Below, piece by piece: positions 8,039-18,811 of a DNA stretch of 64,000 bases (its first letter is position 1; each line of letters begins with the position of its first letter). The stretch is from Prevotella sp. (GTDB lineage Bacteria; Bacteroidota; Bacteroidia; Bacteroidales; Bacteroidaceae): assembly GCA_017940545.1 (NCBI GenBank), contig JAGAYI010000016.1, positions 1-64,000 of the forward strand, read 5' to 3'. Below the pieces are notes generated by a model. It saw only the letters and a list, made by a program, of their open reading frames with translations. It did no database searches and was not told the DNA's origin. Position numbers and translations under genes: made by a program.

Positions 8039-10246
8039 ATGAATACTATTCCAACTGTTTTCTGGCTGGTCCCGATAGCCTCGGTGACGGCCTTGTTCAT
8101 AGCATGGGTCTTCTTCCGACAGATGATGAAGGAAGATGAGGGCACGCCTCGTATGAAAGAAATTGCAGCCTATGTGCGTAGCGGAGCCATGGCTTACCTG
8201 AAGCAGCAGTACCGTGTAGTGACCATCGTCTTTGTAGTACTGGCCGTGCTGTTTGCCTTCATGGCCTACGTGCTGCACGTACAAAACGAATGGGTACCGT
8301 TTGCCTTTCTGACAGGAGGTTTCTTTAGTGGACTGGCCGGATTCTTCGGCATGAAGACCGCCACATACGCCTCTGCCCGTACTGCGAATGCTGCCCGGAA
8401 GAGTCTTGATGGCGGACTGCGCATCGCCTTCCGTTCAGGAGCCGTGATGGGTCTTACCGTCGTAGGTCTCGGACTGCTCGACATTGCCATCTGGTTTTTC
8501 GTACTGAGCCTGTTCTATGAGGGAGACAGTCTGGCACTCATTACCATCACTACCACCATGCTGACCTTTGGCATGGGTGCCTCTACACAGGCCCTGTTTG
8601 CCCGTGTCGGCGGAGGTATCTACACCAAGGCTGCCGACGTGGGTGCCGACATCGTAGGCAAGGTGGAGGCAGACATTCCCGAAGACGACCCGCGTAACCC
8701 CGCTACCATTGCCGACAACGTAGGTGACAACGTAGGTGATGTAGCCGGTATGGGTGCAGACCTGTATGAGAGCTACTGCGGTAGTATCCTGTCAACGGCA
8801 GCCCTCGGTGCCACAGCCTTTGCCATGGTGCCCGAGATGCAGATCAAGGCTGTGATAGCCCCTATGCTCATTGCTGCTGTCGGCGTGTTTCTCTCGCTGT
8901 TAGGTATCTTCCTAGTACGTACCAAGGAGGGGGCTACCATGAAGAACCTGCTGCACTCGTTGTCATTAGGAACAAATGTCAGCGCCCTGCTTATCGCTGT
9001 AGCCACTTTCGCCATCCTGTATCTGCTGGAAATTGACAACTGGATTGGCCTGTCGTTCTCCGTCATTACAGGTCTGGCTGCCGGTGTCATCATCGGTCAG
9101 GCAACAGAGTACTACACCTCGCACTCCTACAAACCGACGCAGAAAATTTCGGAAGCCGGTCTCACAGGTTCTGCTACTGTTATTATAAAAGGTATAGGAA
9201 CGGGCATGATTTCCACCTGTATTCCCGTCATAACGATTGGCGTGGCCATCATGCTGAGCTATATGTTTGCCAACCATTTCGACCTGACCATGTCAGCCTC
9301 CAGTATTTCCCACGGACTGTATGGCATTGGTATTGCTGCCGTAGGAATGCTCTCGACACTCGGCATTACGCTGGCTACTGATGCTTACGGACCGATTGCC
9401 GACAACGCTGGTGGAAATGCTGAGATGAGCGAGCTGGGTGAAGAGGTGCGTCACCGCACGGATGCTCTTGACGCACTGGGCAACACCACCGCTGCTACTG
9501 GTAAGGGTTTTGCTATTGGTTCTGCCGCTCTGACAGCCCTGGCCCTGCTGGCATCGTATGTAGAAGAGATTAAGATTGCCATGATACGCTCCGTTGAGGG
9601 TGGTCGGGAGTTCATTCATCCGCTGACGGAAAAAGTCTTCGACCCTGCAACGGCCACCATGCCAGACTTCATGGAGTTCTTCCAGGTAAACCTGATGAAC
9701 CCGAAGGTGCTCGTGGGTGCCTTCATCGGAGGCATGGCAGCCTTCCTGTTCTGCGGTCTCACCATGGAGGCTGTGGGGCGTGCCGCCCAGAAGATGGTTG
9801 AGGAGGTGCGCCGTCAGTTCCGCGAAATCAAGGGCATCCTGGAAGGTAAGGCAACACCCGACTACGGTTCCTGCGTAGAGATTTCCACCCGTGCTGCCCA
9901 GCACGAAATGATTTTCCCGTCGCTGTTGGCCATCGCCATTCCCATTGTAGTGGGCATCGTGCTTGGTGTGTCAGGTGTCCTGGGACTGTTAGTGGGTGGA
10001 CTGACCTGTGGCTTCACCTTGGCAGTCTTCATGGCCAATGCCGGTGGTGCCTGGGATAATGCGAAGAAAAATGTTGAGGAAGGAAACTTCGGTGGCAAGG
10101 GTTCGTTTGCCCACAAGGCCACCATTGTTGGCGATACTGTCGGCGACCCCTTCAAGGACACCAGCGGTCCGTCACTGAACATTCTCATCAAGCTGATGTC
10201 GATGGTCAGCATCGTCATGGCCGGTCTTACCGTAGCCTTCGCATAA
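8039..10246 (+). CDS. hppA: Membrane-bound, ion-pumping pyrophosphatase
   Basis: Integral membrane protein of 735 residues, about 16 segments, hydrolysing pyrophosphate to pump Na+ and/or H+. The substrate motif ADVGADIVGKVE lies near residue 200, followed by DNVGDNVGDVAG. A second acidic block, DAYGPIADNAGG, lies near 450 and the C-terminal one is DTVGDPFKDTSGPS. The motif GNTTAATGKG carries alanine where K+-independent enzymes have lysine, which predicts the K+-dependent class. Gut Bacteroides homologues of this class pump Na+ and H+; ion choice here is inferred. Confidence 0.95.
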   Translation: MNTIPTVFWLVPIASVTALFIAWVFFRQMMKEDEGTPRMKEIAAYVRSGAMAYLKQQYRVVTIVFVVLAVLFAFMAYVLHVQNEWVPFAFLTGGFFSGLAGFFGMKTATYASARTANAARKSLDGGLRIAFRSGAVMGLTVVGLGLLDIAIWFFVLSLFYEGDSLALITITTTMLTFGMGASTQALFARVGGGIYTKAADVGADIVGKVEADIPEDDPRNPATIADNVGDNVGDVAGMGADLYESYCGSILSTAALGATAFAMVPEMQIKAVIAPMLIAAVGVFLSLLGIFLVRTKEGATMKNLLHSLSLGTNVSALLIAVATFAILYLLEIDNWIGLSFSVITGLAAGVIIGQATEYYTSHSYKPTQKISEAGLTGSATVIIKGIGTGMISTCIPVITIGVAIMLSYMFANHFDLTMSASSISHGLYGIGIAAVGMLSTLGITLATDAYGPIADNAGGNAEMSELGEEVRHRTDALDALGNTTAATGKGFAIGSAALTALALLASYVEEIKIAMIRSVEGGREFIHPLTEKVFDPATATMPDFMEFFQVNLMNPKVLVGAFIGGMAAFLFCGLTMEAVGRAAQKMVEEVRRQFREIKGILEGKATPDYGSCVEISTRAAQHEMIFPSLLAIAIPIVVGIVLGVSGVLGLLVGGLTCGFTLAVFMANAGGAWDNAKKNVEEGNFGGKGSFAHKATIVGDTVGDPFKDTSGPSLNILIKLMSMVSIVMAGLTVAFA

Positions 10247-10265
10247 AAACATTCATATTCCATAT

Positions 10266-10311
10266 AAAAAAGTAACGACCACTCTGATGCGTGAGTGGTC
10301 GTTACTTTTTT
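10266..10311. terminator. Bidirectional terminator between hppA and the Crp-like gene
   Basis: A perfect 19-bp stem (AGTAACGACCACTC core) with an eight-base loop, flanked by A-run and T-run, so it can stop transcription from both convergent genes. Confidence 0.85.
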
Positions 10312-10332
10312 ATATTCTTCTGCAAACAATAC

Positions 10333-10929
10333 TTACTCCTGCATTGCAGAGTTACGCACACGGCTGAGGGTTTCAGGTGTCATTTGCAGATAACTGGCAA
10401 TATAGACCAGCGGTGCTCGGAGCACCAACTGTGGCTGCCGCTTAACAAGCTTCACATAGCGGTCTTGTGCCGTTTCGAAACGAAGCATGTCAGCATGTAC
10501 CTGTGAGAGAATCAGTGACTCTTCCAAAATCTTACGATAGAGCATCTGGATGTTCACACTACGGATAGAGGCTTGCTCAAGTGCATCCTTGGGCAAGGCA
10601 TAAATAATGGTATTCTCGAGGGCAATAATCTGCAAGCGTGTGGGCTCTTCCTTAAAGAGGCTTTCGATGCACATGACAATATTATTTTCGGTAGCCATGT
10701 GCTCGGTGAGTTCCTTGCCGTTCTTGTAATAGAACTGGCGCACGAGTCCTTTGGCAATCCAGTAGATATTGGTACAGGTTTCACCCTCAGAGAGAATCAT
10801 CTCTCCCTTTTGGAACTTCATGGGAACGAGCAAGTCCTCGAGGACATCGAGTTCCTCATGAGTCATTGTACTGTAGCGGCGTGCGAGTTCGCGTGCAATG
10901 TCGCGAGTAGTCTGGCTGATATTTGTCAT
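10333..10929 (-). CDS. Crp/Fnr-family transcriptional regulator
   Basis: A 198-residue regulator with a cyclic-nucleotide-binding-like beta barrel (about 30-120: FQKGEMILSEGETCTNIYWI, GLVRQFYYKNGKELTEH). A helix-turn-helix tail follows, including LVYIASYLQMTPETLSRVRN. The cysteine pattern of oxygen-sensing FNR is absent, and the phosphate-binding Arg-Ala of true CRP is not evident, so the effector is unknown. It lies 45 bp downstream of lepA on the same strand and is probably read through from it. Confidence 0.85.
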   Translation of the reverse strand: MTNISQTTRDIARELARRYSTMTHEELDVLEDLLVPMKFQKGEMILSEGETCTNIYWIAKGLVRQFYYKNGKELTEHMATENNIVMCIESLFKEEPTRLQIIALENTIIYALPKDALEQASIRSVNIQMLYRKILEESLILSQVHADMLRFETAQDRYVKLVKRQPQLVLRAPLVYIASYLQMTPETLSRVRNSAMQE

Positions 10930-10974
10930 AAGTCTTAGTTAAACACTTTATTGTTATCGTTTGTTGTTGTTATA

Positions 10975-12756
10975 TTAGTCCAGTTTCAGCACAGCAAGGA
11001 AGGCTTTCTGCGGCACTTCTACATTTCCAATCTGCTTCATGCGTTTTTTTCCTCTCTTCTGCTTTTCGAGTAGTTTTCGTTTACGGCTGACATCACCTCC
11101 GTAGCATTTGGCGGTCACGTCTTTACGTACTTGTTTAATTGTTTCGCGTGCTATAATTTTAGCTCCTATGGCAGCTTGGATGGCGATGTCGAACTGCTGG
11201 CGGGGAATGAGTTCCTTGAGCTTTTCGCACATGCGCCGACCGAAGGTTACGGCATTATCCTGATGCGTCAGTGTAGAGAGAGCATCAACAGGTTCACCGT
11301 TCAGCAATATATCCAGTTTGATGAGCTTCGATGGTCGGAACGAATCGATGTAGTAGTCGAACGAGGCATAGCCCTTGGAGATGCTCTTCAGTTTATCATA
11401 GAAGTCGATAACAATTTCGCCCAAGGGCAGGTAGAAATGTATCTCCACTCGGTTGCCACTTACGAACTGCTGGTCGATGAGTTCGCCGCGCTTGTCGAGG
11501 CAGAGGGTCATGATGGGACCGATGAAGTCGGTGGTGGTAATGATGCTGGCCTTGATGTAGGGCTCCTCGATGTGGTCGATGAGTGTCTGGTCTGGCAGTC
11601 CCGAAGGGTTATGTACCTCCTTCACCCCACCCTGCTTGTCGTAGCACATATAGGAAACGTTGGGTACGGTGGTAATGACATCCATATTGAATTCGCGGTC
11701 AAGTCGTTCCTGAACAATCTCCATGTGCAGCAGACCCAAGAATCCGCAACGGAAGCCAAAGCCGAGGGCTACGCTGGACTCCGGTGTGAAAGTCAGCGAG
11801 GCATCATTCAGCTGTAGCTTCTCCAATGATGCACGCAGGTTCTCGTAATCAGTAGGGTCTATGGGATAGACACCGGCAAACACCATGGGTTTTACTTCCT
11901 GAAAGCCCTCTATAGCAGCGCTGCAAGGACGCTGCACATGGGTGATGGTATCGCCGACCTTGACCTCCTTGGAATCCTTGATGCCAGATATGATATATCC
12001 TACGTCGCCTGTTCGAAGTTCCTTACGGGGTATCATGTCCATCTTCAACACGCCAACCTCGTCGGCCACGTACTCCATACCCGTATTAAAGAACTTGACC
12101 TTGTCGCCCTGACGAATGGTACCGTTCAGGATTTTGAAGTAGGCTATGATGCCGCGGAACGAGTTAAACACGGAGTCGAAAATCAAGGCCTGCAAAGGAG
12201 CCTCCTCGTCGCCTACCGGATGAGGAATGCGCTCGACGACAGCATCCAGAATCTGCTGCACGCCTTCGCCAGTCTTACCCGAAGCACGGATAATGTCTTC
12301 GTGCTTACAGCCGATTAATTCCACAATTTCGTCCTCCACCTCGTCAGGCATTGCGGAGGGCATGTCTATTTTATTTATGACGGGGATAATCTCCAAATCA
12401 TTGTCGATAGCCATGTAAAGGTTAGAGATGGTCTGCGCCTGAACACCCTGTGTGGCATCGACCACCAACAGGGCACCTTCACATGCCGCAATAGAACGGC
12501 TTACCTCATAGGAGAAGTCAACATGTCCAGGAGTATCAATCAGATTGAGCACGTATTTCTGCCCATCTTTCTCGTATTCCATCTGAATGGCATGACTCTT
12601 AATGGTAATGCCACGCTCGCGCTCAAGGTCCATATCGTCGAGCATCTGCCCCTCGGTTACCTGAATGGTCTTGGTAAACTCAAGCAGACGGTCGGCCAAT
12701 GTTGACTTGCCGTGGTCAATGTGTGCTATGATGCAAAAATTTCTGATATGGTTCAT
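10975..12756 (-). CDS. lepA: Elongation factor 4 (LepA GTPase)
   Basis: Translational GTPase of 593 residues, the usual length. G1 is AHIDHGKST (11-19), G3 is DTPGHVDF, G4 is NKIDMPSA. The elongation factor G-like domains follow, and the LepA-specific C-terminal domain has [20 protein letters not shown] and [12 protein letters not shown]. It back-translocates stalled ribosomes or aids 30S biogenesis. Promoter TATTTTTG lies at 12793-12786. Confidence 0.97.
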   Translation of the reverse strand: MNHIRNFCIIAHIDHGKSTLADRLLEFTKTIQVTEGQMLDDMDLERERGITIKSHAIQMEYEKDGQKYVLNLIDTPGHVDFSYEVSRSIAACEGALLVVDATQGVQAQTISNLYMAIDNDLEIIPVINKIDMPSAMPDEVEDEIVELIGCKHEDIIRASGKTGEGVQQILDAVVERIPHPVGDEEAPLQALIFDSVFNSFRGIIAYFKILNGTIRQGDKVKFFNTGMEYVADEVGVLKMDMIPRKELRTGDVGYIISGIKDSKEVKVGDTITHVQRPCSAAIEGFQEVKPMVFAGVYPIDPTDYENLRASLEKLQLNDASLTFTPESSVALGFGFRCGFLGLLHMEIVQERLDREFNMDVITTVPNVSYMCYDKQGGVKEVHNPSGLPDQTLIDHIEEPYIKASIITTTDFIGPIMTLCLDKRGELIDQQFVSGNRVEIHFYLPLGEIVIDFYDKLKSISKGYASFDYYIDSFRPSKLIKLDILLNGEPVDALSTLTHQDNAVTFGRRMCEKLKELIPRQQFDIAIQAAIGAKIIARETIKQVRKDVTAKCYGGDVSRKRKLLEKQKRGKKRMKQIGNVEVPQKAFLAVLKLD

Positions 12757-12785
12757 GAGCCTATTATGTACATTTTTTTAAGATG

Positions 12786-12843
12786 CAAAAATACAAAAAA
12801 AATCGAATAATGAATTGCAAATTATGATTTTTTTGTAATTTTG
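12786..12843. promoter_or_regulatory. Divergent promoters for lepA and the small lipoprotein gene
   Basis: The minus-strand box TATTTTTG (12793-12786) serves lepA. The plus-strand box TAATTTTG (12836-12843), with a TTG at 12815-12817, serves the lipoprotein gene. The two start regions lie about 40 bp apart. Confidence 0.65.
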
Positions 12844-12867
12844 TATGCGAATTTATTATACATTGAA

Positions 12868-13260
12868 ATGAAAAAGATTATTTACACCCTATTTGCGGTC
12901 TGTCTGCTGACTGCCTGTCAGGAGTCTTTTGAAGACCGTTGTGTGCGTGAGGCTCAGGAGTTCACCCAGAAAAAATGTCCCGCACAGATTAACCAGAACA
13001 CCGTCATTGACTCTATGACATTCGACAAGCAGACGCTTACGGTCAACTACTACTACACGCTGTCAGGAGCTGCTGACAATGCAATGGCCATACAACAGAA
13101 TAATCCTCGCGAGAATCTTCTGAAGGAAGTGAAAAACTCCACGGCTCTGAAAGGTGCACGCGACCACGGTTATAATATCCGCTACATCTATCGTTCGCAG
13201 GCAAATGCCGGAATGATACTTTTTGAAGCTACTTATACGGAAAAAGACTATAATAAATAA
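12868..13260 (+). CDS. Small lipoprotein, function unknown
   Basis: A 130-residue lipoprotein not assigned to a family. The signal MKKIIYTLFAVCLLTAC has a clear lipobox, Leu-Thr-Ala-Cys. The mature part is a compact alpha/beta-like segment with DRCVREAQEFTQKKCP and RDHGYNIRYIYRS. The start at 12868 is preferred over an upstream TTG at 12841 because that codon lies inside the promoter box and the lipoprotein signal begins at 12868. It is followed by a strong hairpin. Confidence 0.75.
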   Translation: MKKIIYTLFAVCLLTACQESFEDRCVREAQEFTQKKCPAQINQNTVIDSMTFDKQTLTVNYYYTLSGAADNAMAIQQNNPRENLLKEVKNSTALKGARDHGYNIRYIYRSQANAGMILFEATYTEKDYNK

Positions 13261-13272
13261 GGTAATGTATAT

Positions 13273-13314
13273 CGAACGACGGAGCCCACTTTCTGAAGTG
13301 GGCTCCGTCGTTCG
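13273..13314. terminator. Long perfect hairpin between convergent genes
   Basis: A perfect 19-bp stem (arms 13273-13291 and 13296-13314) with a four-base loop lies between the lipoprotein gene and yebC. It lacks a long T-run but is very stable and probably terminates both. Confidence 0.7.
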
Positions 13315-13328
13315 TTACATATTCAGGT

Positions 13329-14057
13329 TCAGACTTCCGGTTTCATATTAGTATAAACCGTCTGTACGTCGTCGAAGTCTTCAAGTTTCTCTACCATCTT
13401 GTCGATGGTCTCACGCTCTTCGGCCGTCACATCCTTCAGGTCGTTCGGAATACGTGTGAACTCGGCACCTGTCACCTCGAAGCCGTTTTCCTCCAAGTGT
13501 TTCTGAATGGCAGCAAACGACGAGGGGTCGCCATAGATGGTGATGCTGTTTTCTTCGTCGTCTTCATCGTACTCATCCTCAACGCCATAGTCAATGAGGT
13601 CAAGAATCATCTCGTCCATGTCGAGACCATCCTTCTTCTTGAAAGTGAACACGGCCTTGTGGTCGAACAGGAACGAGAGTGAACCCTGCGTGCCCAAGTT
13701 TCCACTGAACTTATTGAATACAGAGCGAACGTCACCCACGGTTCGGGTTGTGTTGTCGGTCAGCGTCTCCACGAAGATGGCAATGCCGTGGGGTCCGTAG
13801 CCTTCATAGTTCACTTCCTTATAGTCGGCATGGTCTTTACCCATGGCGTTCTTGATGGCGCGCTCAATGTTGTCCTTCGGCATGTTCTCGCGTTTGGCGT
13901 TTGCAATACACGCACGCAATGCGGGGTTCATGTCAGGGTCAGGACCGCCAGCCTTCACGGCAATGGCTATCTGCTTGCCTATCTTGGTGAATGTCTTGGC
14001 CATGTGGCCCCATCTCTTCAGCTTTGTAGCCTTACGATATTCAAATGCTCTTCCCAT
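13329..14057 (-). CDS. yebC: YebC/PmpR-family protein
   Basis: A 242-residue member of the YebC/TACO1 family. Members act on transcription or on translation of proline-rich stretches. Diagnostic segments are MGRAFEYRKATKLKRWGHMA at the start (in place of the usual MAGHSKW...), ANAKRENMPKDNIERAIKNA, YEGYGPHGIAIFVE and GSLSFLFDHKAVF. It lies 78 bp downstream of pheT on the same strand. Confidence 0.93.
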   Translation of the reverse strand: MGRAFEYRKATKLKRWGHMAKTFTKIGKQIAIAVKAGGPDPDMNPALRACIANAKRENMPKDNIERAIKNAMGKDHADYKEVNYEGYGPHGIAIFVETLTDNTTRTVGDVRSVFNKFSGNLGTQGSLSFLFDHKAVFTFKKKDGLDMDEMILDLIDYGVEDEYDEDDEENSITIYGDPSSFAAIQKHLEENGFEVTGAEFTRIPNDLKDVTAEERETIDKMVEKLEDFDDVQTVYTNMKPEV

Positions 14058-14135
14058 AGTTTGATTTTTCTATTTTTATTAATATTATCTGTTTCAATCA
14101 ACAATTGTCAGATGGTGAAAGATTCAATTGTCAAA

Positions 14136-16586
14136 TCAGCGCAGTTCCGCCCCTAATTGTTTCTTCAGGTTCTGAATGAGCTTCTGCATGATGGCATCAA
14201 TTTGCTTGTCGCCCATGGTCTTCTGCTCGTCCTGTAGAATGAAGTTTACAGCATACGACTTCTTGCCAGCCGGCAGGTTCTTGCCCTCATAGACATCAAA
14301 CAGTTCTACACGCTTGAGCAGTTTGCGCTCCGACTGACGCGCAATCTGTTCTATCTGCGCAAACTCCACACTCTGGTCAACCAGCAGCGCCAAGTCGCGA
14401 CTGACGGCCGGATACTTGGAAATCTCCGTATAAAGCACCTGCTTGTTACGCACCACCTTCATCAGTACTGTCCAGTTCAGTTCGGCGTAATATACGGGTT
14501 GTGCAACATCTAACGCCTTCAACGTGTTCTTACCCAGAATGCCCATTTCGGCCAGCAGTTTTCCACCACGGTTTTCGATGGCGATGGCAGAAGAGAAGAC
14601 CGGGTTCTCCGACTTCTTGCGTACCAGCATGCCCGGCTCCACACCGATGCGACGCAGGATGTTCTCTACATGAGCAGACAATTCGTAGAAAGAAGAATCC
14701 TCATTCTGGTGAGCCCAAGAGCCTTCCACACGTTTACCGGTAATCCAGAGAGCCATGTGATACTGTTCGTTGTAAGCTTGCATGGGGTCATCGTCGTTCT
14801 GACGGTCGGGACTGAAGAAATAGACATTGCCGAACTCAAAGAAACGCAGGTTTCCGTTCTTGCGGTTCACGTTGTGGGCAATACTTTCCAGTCCGCCATA
14901 GAGCAGGGTCTGGCGCATGACGTTCAAGTCGCTTGACAGGGGGTTCATGATGTGCACCAGCTGCTCCTGCTGCTCGCCATAGTATGCCGCCTTCGTCAGC
15001 GAGTTGTTCAGAATCTCATTGAAGCCCTGGCCTACCAGTTGCTCGCTCACGATATTGGCCAGTTTGTGTTTACGGTCCTCATCGCCCTTGATGACCAGCG
15101 ACGACTTCAGCTGGGTGGGAATCTCTACATTATTATATCCGTAGATGCGCAGGATGTCCTCCACCACATCGCACGGACGCTGAACATCCACACGGTAAGC
15201 AGGCACCTCCAACGTCAGCCCTTCGGCATCCTCGGCCAGCACCTTCATCTCTAACGACTGGCAGATGCTCTTGATGGTGTCGTGGGGAATCTCCTTGCCC
15301 ACCAGCGAGTGGACGTAGCTGTACTTCAAGTCAACCACAGGGTTCTGCATAGGCTCGGGATAGACATCCTTAATGTCCATGGACACCTTACCACCAGCCA
15401 GTTCCTTGCAAAGAATGGCAGCCTGTTTCAAGGCGTAGATGGTTCCATTGGGATCTATGCCGCGCTCGAAACGGAACGAGGCGTCAGTAGAAAGGCCGTG
15501 ACGGCGGGCAGACTTGCGAATCCACGTAGGATGGAAATAGGCCGACTCGAGCACGACGCTGTGGGTAGATTCATACGTGCCACTACCCTTGCCGCCAAAC
15601 ACGCCGGCAATGCACATAGGCTCTTCGGCATTACAGATGGCCAGGTCACGGTCAGAGAGTTTGTGCTCCACGCCATCCAACGTTTGGAAAGGCGTACCGT
15701 CAGGCATGGTTTTCACCACAATCTTGTGACCTGTCACCATGTCGGCATCAAAACAATGCAATGGCTGGCCGTAAGCCATCATGACATAATTGGTAATATC
15801 TACAATATTATTGATAGGACGCAGACCGATGGTGGTCAGTTTGTTCTTCAGCCATTCCGGCGACTCCTTCACATCGCACCCTGTAATGCTCACACAGGCA
15901 TAGCGCTTACAGGCCTCAGTATTCTCAATGACCACATCGACGGGCAGGTCGTGGTTATCTACACAGAAAGCCTCGTCGCCCGGACGATGGAGCGAGGTTT
16001 CGTATCCATTCTGCTTCAGCCAGGCATAGAGGTCGCGTGCCACACCCCAGTGGCTCAGGGCATCGGCACGGTTGGCCGTAATATCCACCTCGATGAGCCA
16101 GTCGCTTTCCAAGTGATAATACTCAGCAGCCGGAGTGCCCACCACGGCATCGTCAGGCAAGACGATGATACCGGCATGGCTGGTACCGATGCCTATTTCG
16201 TCTTCGGCACATATCATGCCGCACGACTCCACACCGCGCAGCTTCGACTTCTTAATCTGGAACTCCTTGTCACCGTCGTAGAGCACACAACCCAGGTCGG
16301 CCACAATAACCTTCTGGCCGGCAGCCACGTTGGGAGCTCCACAAACAATCTGTGAGGGAACGTCTCGTCCCAGGTCAACGGTCGTTACATGCAGGTGGTC
16401 GGAGTTGGGGTGCATCTCGCACGTCAACACCTTACCCACGTAGAGGCCCTTCAGTCCGCCACGAATGCTCTGCACTTCTTCCAGTGCATCCACTTCAAGT
16501 CCTGTTGATGTCAGCGCGTCACACACTTCCTGTGGTGTGAGCGTAAAATCAACATATTCTTTTAACCATTTGTACGAAATATTCAT
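14136..16586 (-). CDS. pheT: Phenylalanyl-tRNA synthetase beta subunit
   Basis: An 816-residue subunit that pairs with PheS. Domain order is the N-terminal MNISYKWLKEYVDF region, the tRNA-binding domain at about 45-160 (VGKVLTCEMHPNSDHLHV), the B3/B4 editing core (GLRPINNIVDITNYVM, GQPLHCFDAD), B5 and the FDX anticodon-binding domain at the C-terminus (YPAVSRDLALLVD). No pheS lies beside it. Promoter TACCTTTG lies at 16625-16618. Confidence 0.97.
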   Translation of the reverse strand: MNISYKWLKEYVDFTLTPQEVCDALTSTGLEVDALEEVQSIRGGLKGLYVGKVLTCEMHPNSDHLHVTTVDLGRDVPSQIVCGAPNVAAGQKVIVADLGCVLYDGDKEFQIKKSKLRGVESCGMICAEDEIGIGTSHAGIIVLPDDAVVGTPAAEYYHLESDWLIEVDITANRADALSHWGVARDLYAWLKQNGYETSLHRPGDEAFCVDNHDLPVDVVIENTEACKRYACVSITGCDVKESPEWLKNKLTTIGLRPINNIVDITNYVMMAYGQPLHCFDADMVTGHKIVVKTMPDGTPFQTLDGVEHKLSDRDLAICNAEEPMCIAGVFGGKGSGTYESTHSVVLESAYFHPTWIRKSARRHGLSTDASFRFERGIDPNGTIYALKQAAILCKELAGGKVSMDIKDVYPEPMQNPVVDLKYSYVHSLVGKEIPHDTIKSICQSLEMKVLAEDAEGLTLEVPAYRVDVQRPCDVVEDILRIYGYNNVEIPTQLKSSLVIKGDEDRKHKLANIVSEQLVGQGFNEILNNSLTKAAYYGEQQEQLVHIMNPLSSDLNVMRQTLLYGGLESIAHNVNRKNGNLRFFEFGNVYFFSPDRQNDDDPMQAYNEQYHMALWITGKRVEGSWAHQNEDSSFYELSAHVENILRRIGVEPGMLVRKKSENPVFSSAIAIENRGGKLLAEMGILGKNTLKALDVAQPVYYAELNWTVLMKVVRNKQVLYTEISKYPAVSRDLALLVDQSVEFAQIEQIARQSERKLLKRVELFDVYEGKNLPAGKKSYAVNFILQDEQKTMGDKQIDAIMQKLIQNLKKQLGAELR

Positions 16587-16732
16587 TGCAATGTTATTTG
16601 ATATCTAAAAAACGCCTGCAAAGGTACAAAAAAAAGTGAAAAGTGAAGAATGTAGCATGAAAAATTTGTTCTTTTTTTATTGGCACAGAATTTGCAGTCC
16701 TCAGGGCAAACGACAAATAATATTAAAGTAAT

Positions 16733-18787
16733 ATGCAAAAAGGTAACATTGGGGTTACAACAGAGAACATCTTCCCCGTCATCAAAAAGTTTCTCTATAG
16801 CGACCATGAGATTTTCCTGCGTGAAATGGTTTCTAATGCCGTCGATGCCACTCAGAAACTGAAAACCCTCAAGCAGCAGGGTGAATTTAAAGGTGAAGAA
16901 GGCGACTTGAGCGTACGCATCAGTTTAGATGCCGAGAAAGGCACCATCACCATCTCTGACCATGGCATCGGCATGACCGAAGAGGAGATTGACAAGTACA
17001 TCAACCAGATTGCCTTCTCGGGTGTCAACGATTTCCTGGAGAAATACAAGGACAATGCCAACCAGATTATCGGTCACTTCGGACTGGGCTTCTATTCATC
17101 ATTCATGGTGTCGAAGAAGGTGGAAATCATTACCAAGAGCTATCGCGAAGGTGCCAAGGCCGTGAAGTGGAGCTGTGACGGCAGTCCTGCCTATGAAATC
17201 AGCGATGCCGAGCGTGAGAATCGCGGTTCAGACATCATCCTCTATATTGACGACGACTGCAAGGAATTCCTGGAGAAGGACAAGATTCAGGGTCTGCTGA
17301 ACAAGTACTGCAAGTTCATGGCCGTGCCCGTTGTCTTCGGCAAGAAACAGGAATGGAAGGACGGCAAGATGCAGGACACCGACGAGGATAACGTCATCAA
17401 CGACTCAGACCCCTTGTGGACCAAAGCCCCTTCCACGCTGAAGGACGAGGACTACCAGAAGTTCTATCGCACACTCTACCCCATGCAGGACGATCCGATG
17501 TTCTGGATTCACCTGAATGTTGACTACCCGTTCAACCTGACCGGCATCCTCTATTTCCCTCGAATCAAATCAAACATCGACCTGCAGCGCAATAAGATAC
17601 AGCTTTACTGCAATCAAGTGTTTGTAACCGACCAAGTAGAGGGCATCGTACCTGAATTCCTGACGTTGCTGCATGGCGTCATTGACTCACCAGACATTCC
17701 TCTGAACGTCAGCCGAAGCTACTTGCAGAGCGACCGCGAAGTGAAGAAGATTTCCACCTATATCACCAAGAAGGTGGCCGACCGTCTGTCAGCACTCTTC
17801 AAGGAAGACCGCAAGGCCTACGAGGAGAAGTGGGACGACCTCAAACTCTTCATCAACTATGGCATGCTTTCCGAGGAGTCATTCTACGACCGTGCCAAAG
17901 AGTTCACACTACTGAAGGATACTGAGGGTAAATATTTCACGCTCGACGAATACAAGACACTCATTGAGGGTGAGCAGAAAGACAAAGAGGGTACGTTGGT
18001 CTATCTCTATGCCACCAACAAGGAAGAGCAGTACTCCTACATTGAGGCTGCCAAGGCCAAAGGCTACAGCGTGCTGATGGCTGACGGTCAGCTTGATGTG
18101 CCGACCATCCAGATGTTGGAGCAGAAACTGGAAAAGGTACGTTTCACCCGTGTGGATGCCGACATCATTGACCGTCTCATCTTGAAGCAGGATGCCCCGA
18201 AGAAAACCATCAGCGAGGACGTGGCTGACAATTTGTCACAGGTGTTCCGCTCGCAGATTCCCACCATTGAGAAGGCCGACTTCTACGTCGAGGTACAGAA
18301 CCTCGGCGAGCAGCAGCAACCCGTCATCATGACCCAGAGTGAATATATGCGCCGCATGAAGGAGATGAGCCGCTACCAGAGTGGCATGAGTTTCTATGCC
18401 CAGATGCCCGACTCCTACAGTCTGGTTCTCAACGCCGACCACCCGCTGGTCAAGAAGGTCATAGACGACTGTACCGCCCAGACCGCAGAGCCGCTGAAAC
18501 CTATTGAGGCAGAACTGAAGGGACAGGAAGCCCGTCTGGCTGCTCTCCGTCAGGCACAGGAGAAGAAGAAAGCCGACGAGCTGACTCAGGAAGAGAAAGA
18601 CGACAAGACGAACACCGAGAAAGCTGTTCAGGAGCAGAAGGACAAGAAGAAACAGGTGCTCAGCGACTATGGTCGCCAGAACAACATTGTTCACCAGCTC
18701 ATTGACCTTGCCCTGTTGCAGAACGGCATGCTGCGTGGTGAGGCACTCGACAAGTTCCTGCGCCGCAGCATTGAGCTGATTAAGTAA
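16733..18787 (+). CDS. htpG: Molecular chaperone HtpG (Hsp90)
   Basis: Cytosolic Hsp90 chaperone of 684 residues. The GHKL ATPase domain has MQKGNIGVTTENIFPVIKKF, FLREMVSNAVDA, SDHGIGMTEEEI and GHFGLGFYSSFMV. The middle domain includes LYFPRIKSNI and LPLNVSRSYLQ-like IPLNVSRSYLQ. The C-terminal dimerisation domain follows an Ala/Lys/Glu-rich linker near residues 600-640. The upstream box is a weak match (AGAATTTG), which may reflect stress control. Confidence 0.97.
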   Translation: MQKGNIGVTTENIFPVIKKFLYSDHEIFLREMVSNAVDATQKLKTLKQQGEFKGEEGDLSVRISLDAEKGTITISDHGIGMTEEEIDKYINQIAFSGVNDFLEKYKDNANQIIGHFGLGFYSSFMVSKKVEIITKSYREGAKAVKWSCDGSPAYEISDAERENRGSDIILYIDDDCKEFLEKDKIQGLLNKYCKFMAVPVVFGKKQEWKDGKMQDTDEDNVINDSDPLWTKAPSTLKDEDYQKFYRTLYPMQDDPMFWIHLNVDYPFNLTGILYFPRIKSNIDLQRNKIQLYCNQVFVTDQVEGIVPEFLTLLHGVIDSPDIPLNVSRSYLQSDREVKKISTYITKKVADRLSALFKEDRKAYEEKWDDLKLFINYGMLSEESFYDRAKEFTLLKDTEGKYFTLDEYKTLIEGEQKDKEGTLVYLYATNKEEQYSYIEAAKAKGYSVLMADGQLDVPTIQMLEQKLEKVRFTRVDADIIDRLILKQDAPKKTISEDVADNLSQVFRSQIPTIEKADFYVEVQNLGEQQQPVIMTQSEYMRRMKEMSRYQSGMSFYAQMPDSYSLVLNADHPLVKKVIDDCTAQTAEPLKPIEAELKGQEARLAALRQAQEKKKADELTQEEKDDKTNTEKAVQEQKDKKKQVLSDYGRQNNIVHQLIDLALLQNGMLRGEALDKFLRRSIELIK

Positions 18788-18811
18788 CATAGCGTATTTT
18801 GAAACAGAACC

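Noticed and set aside
15282..16355. 357-codon plus-strand frame opposite pheT
   Set aside because: Shadow of the well-supported PheT reading frame.
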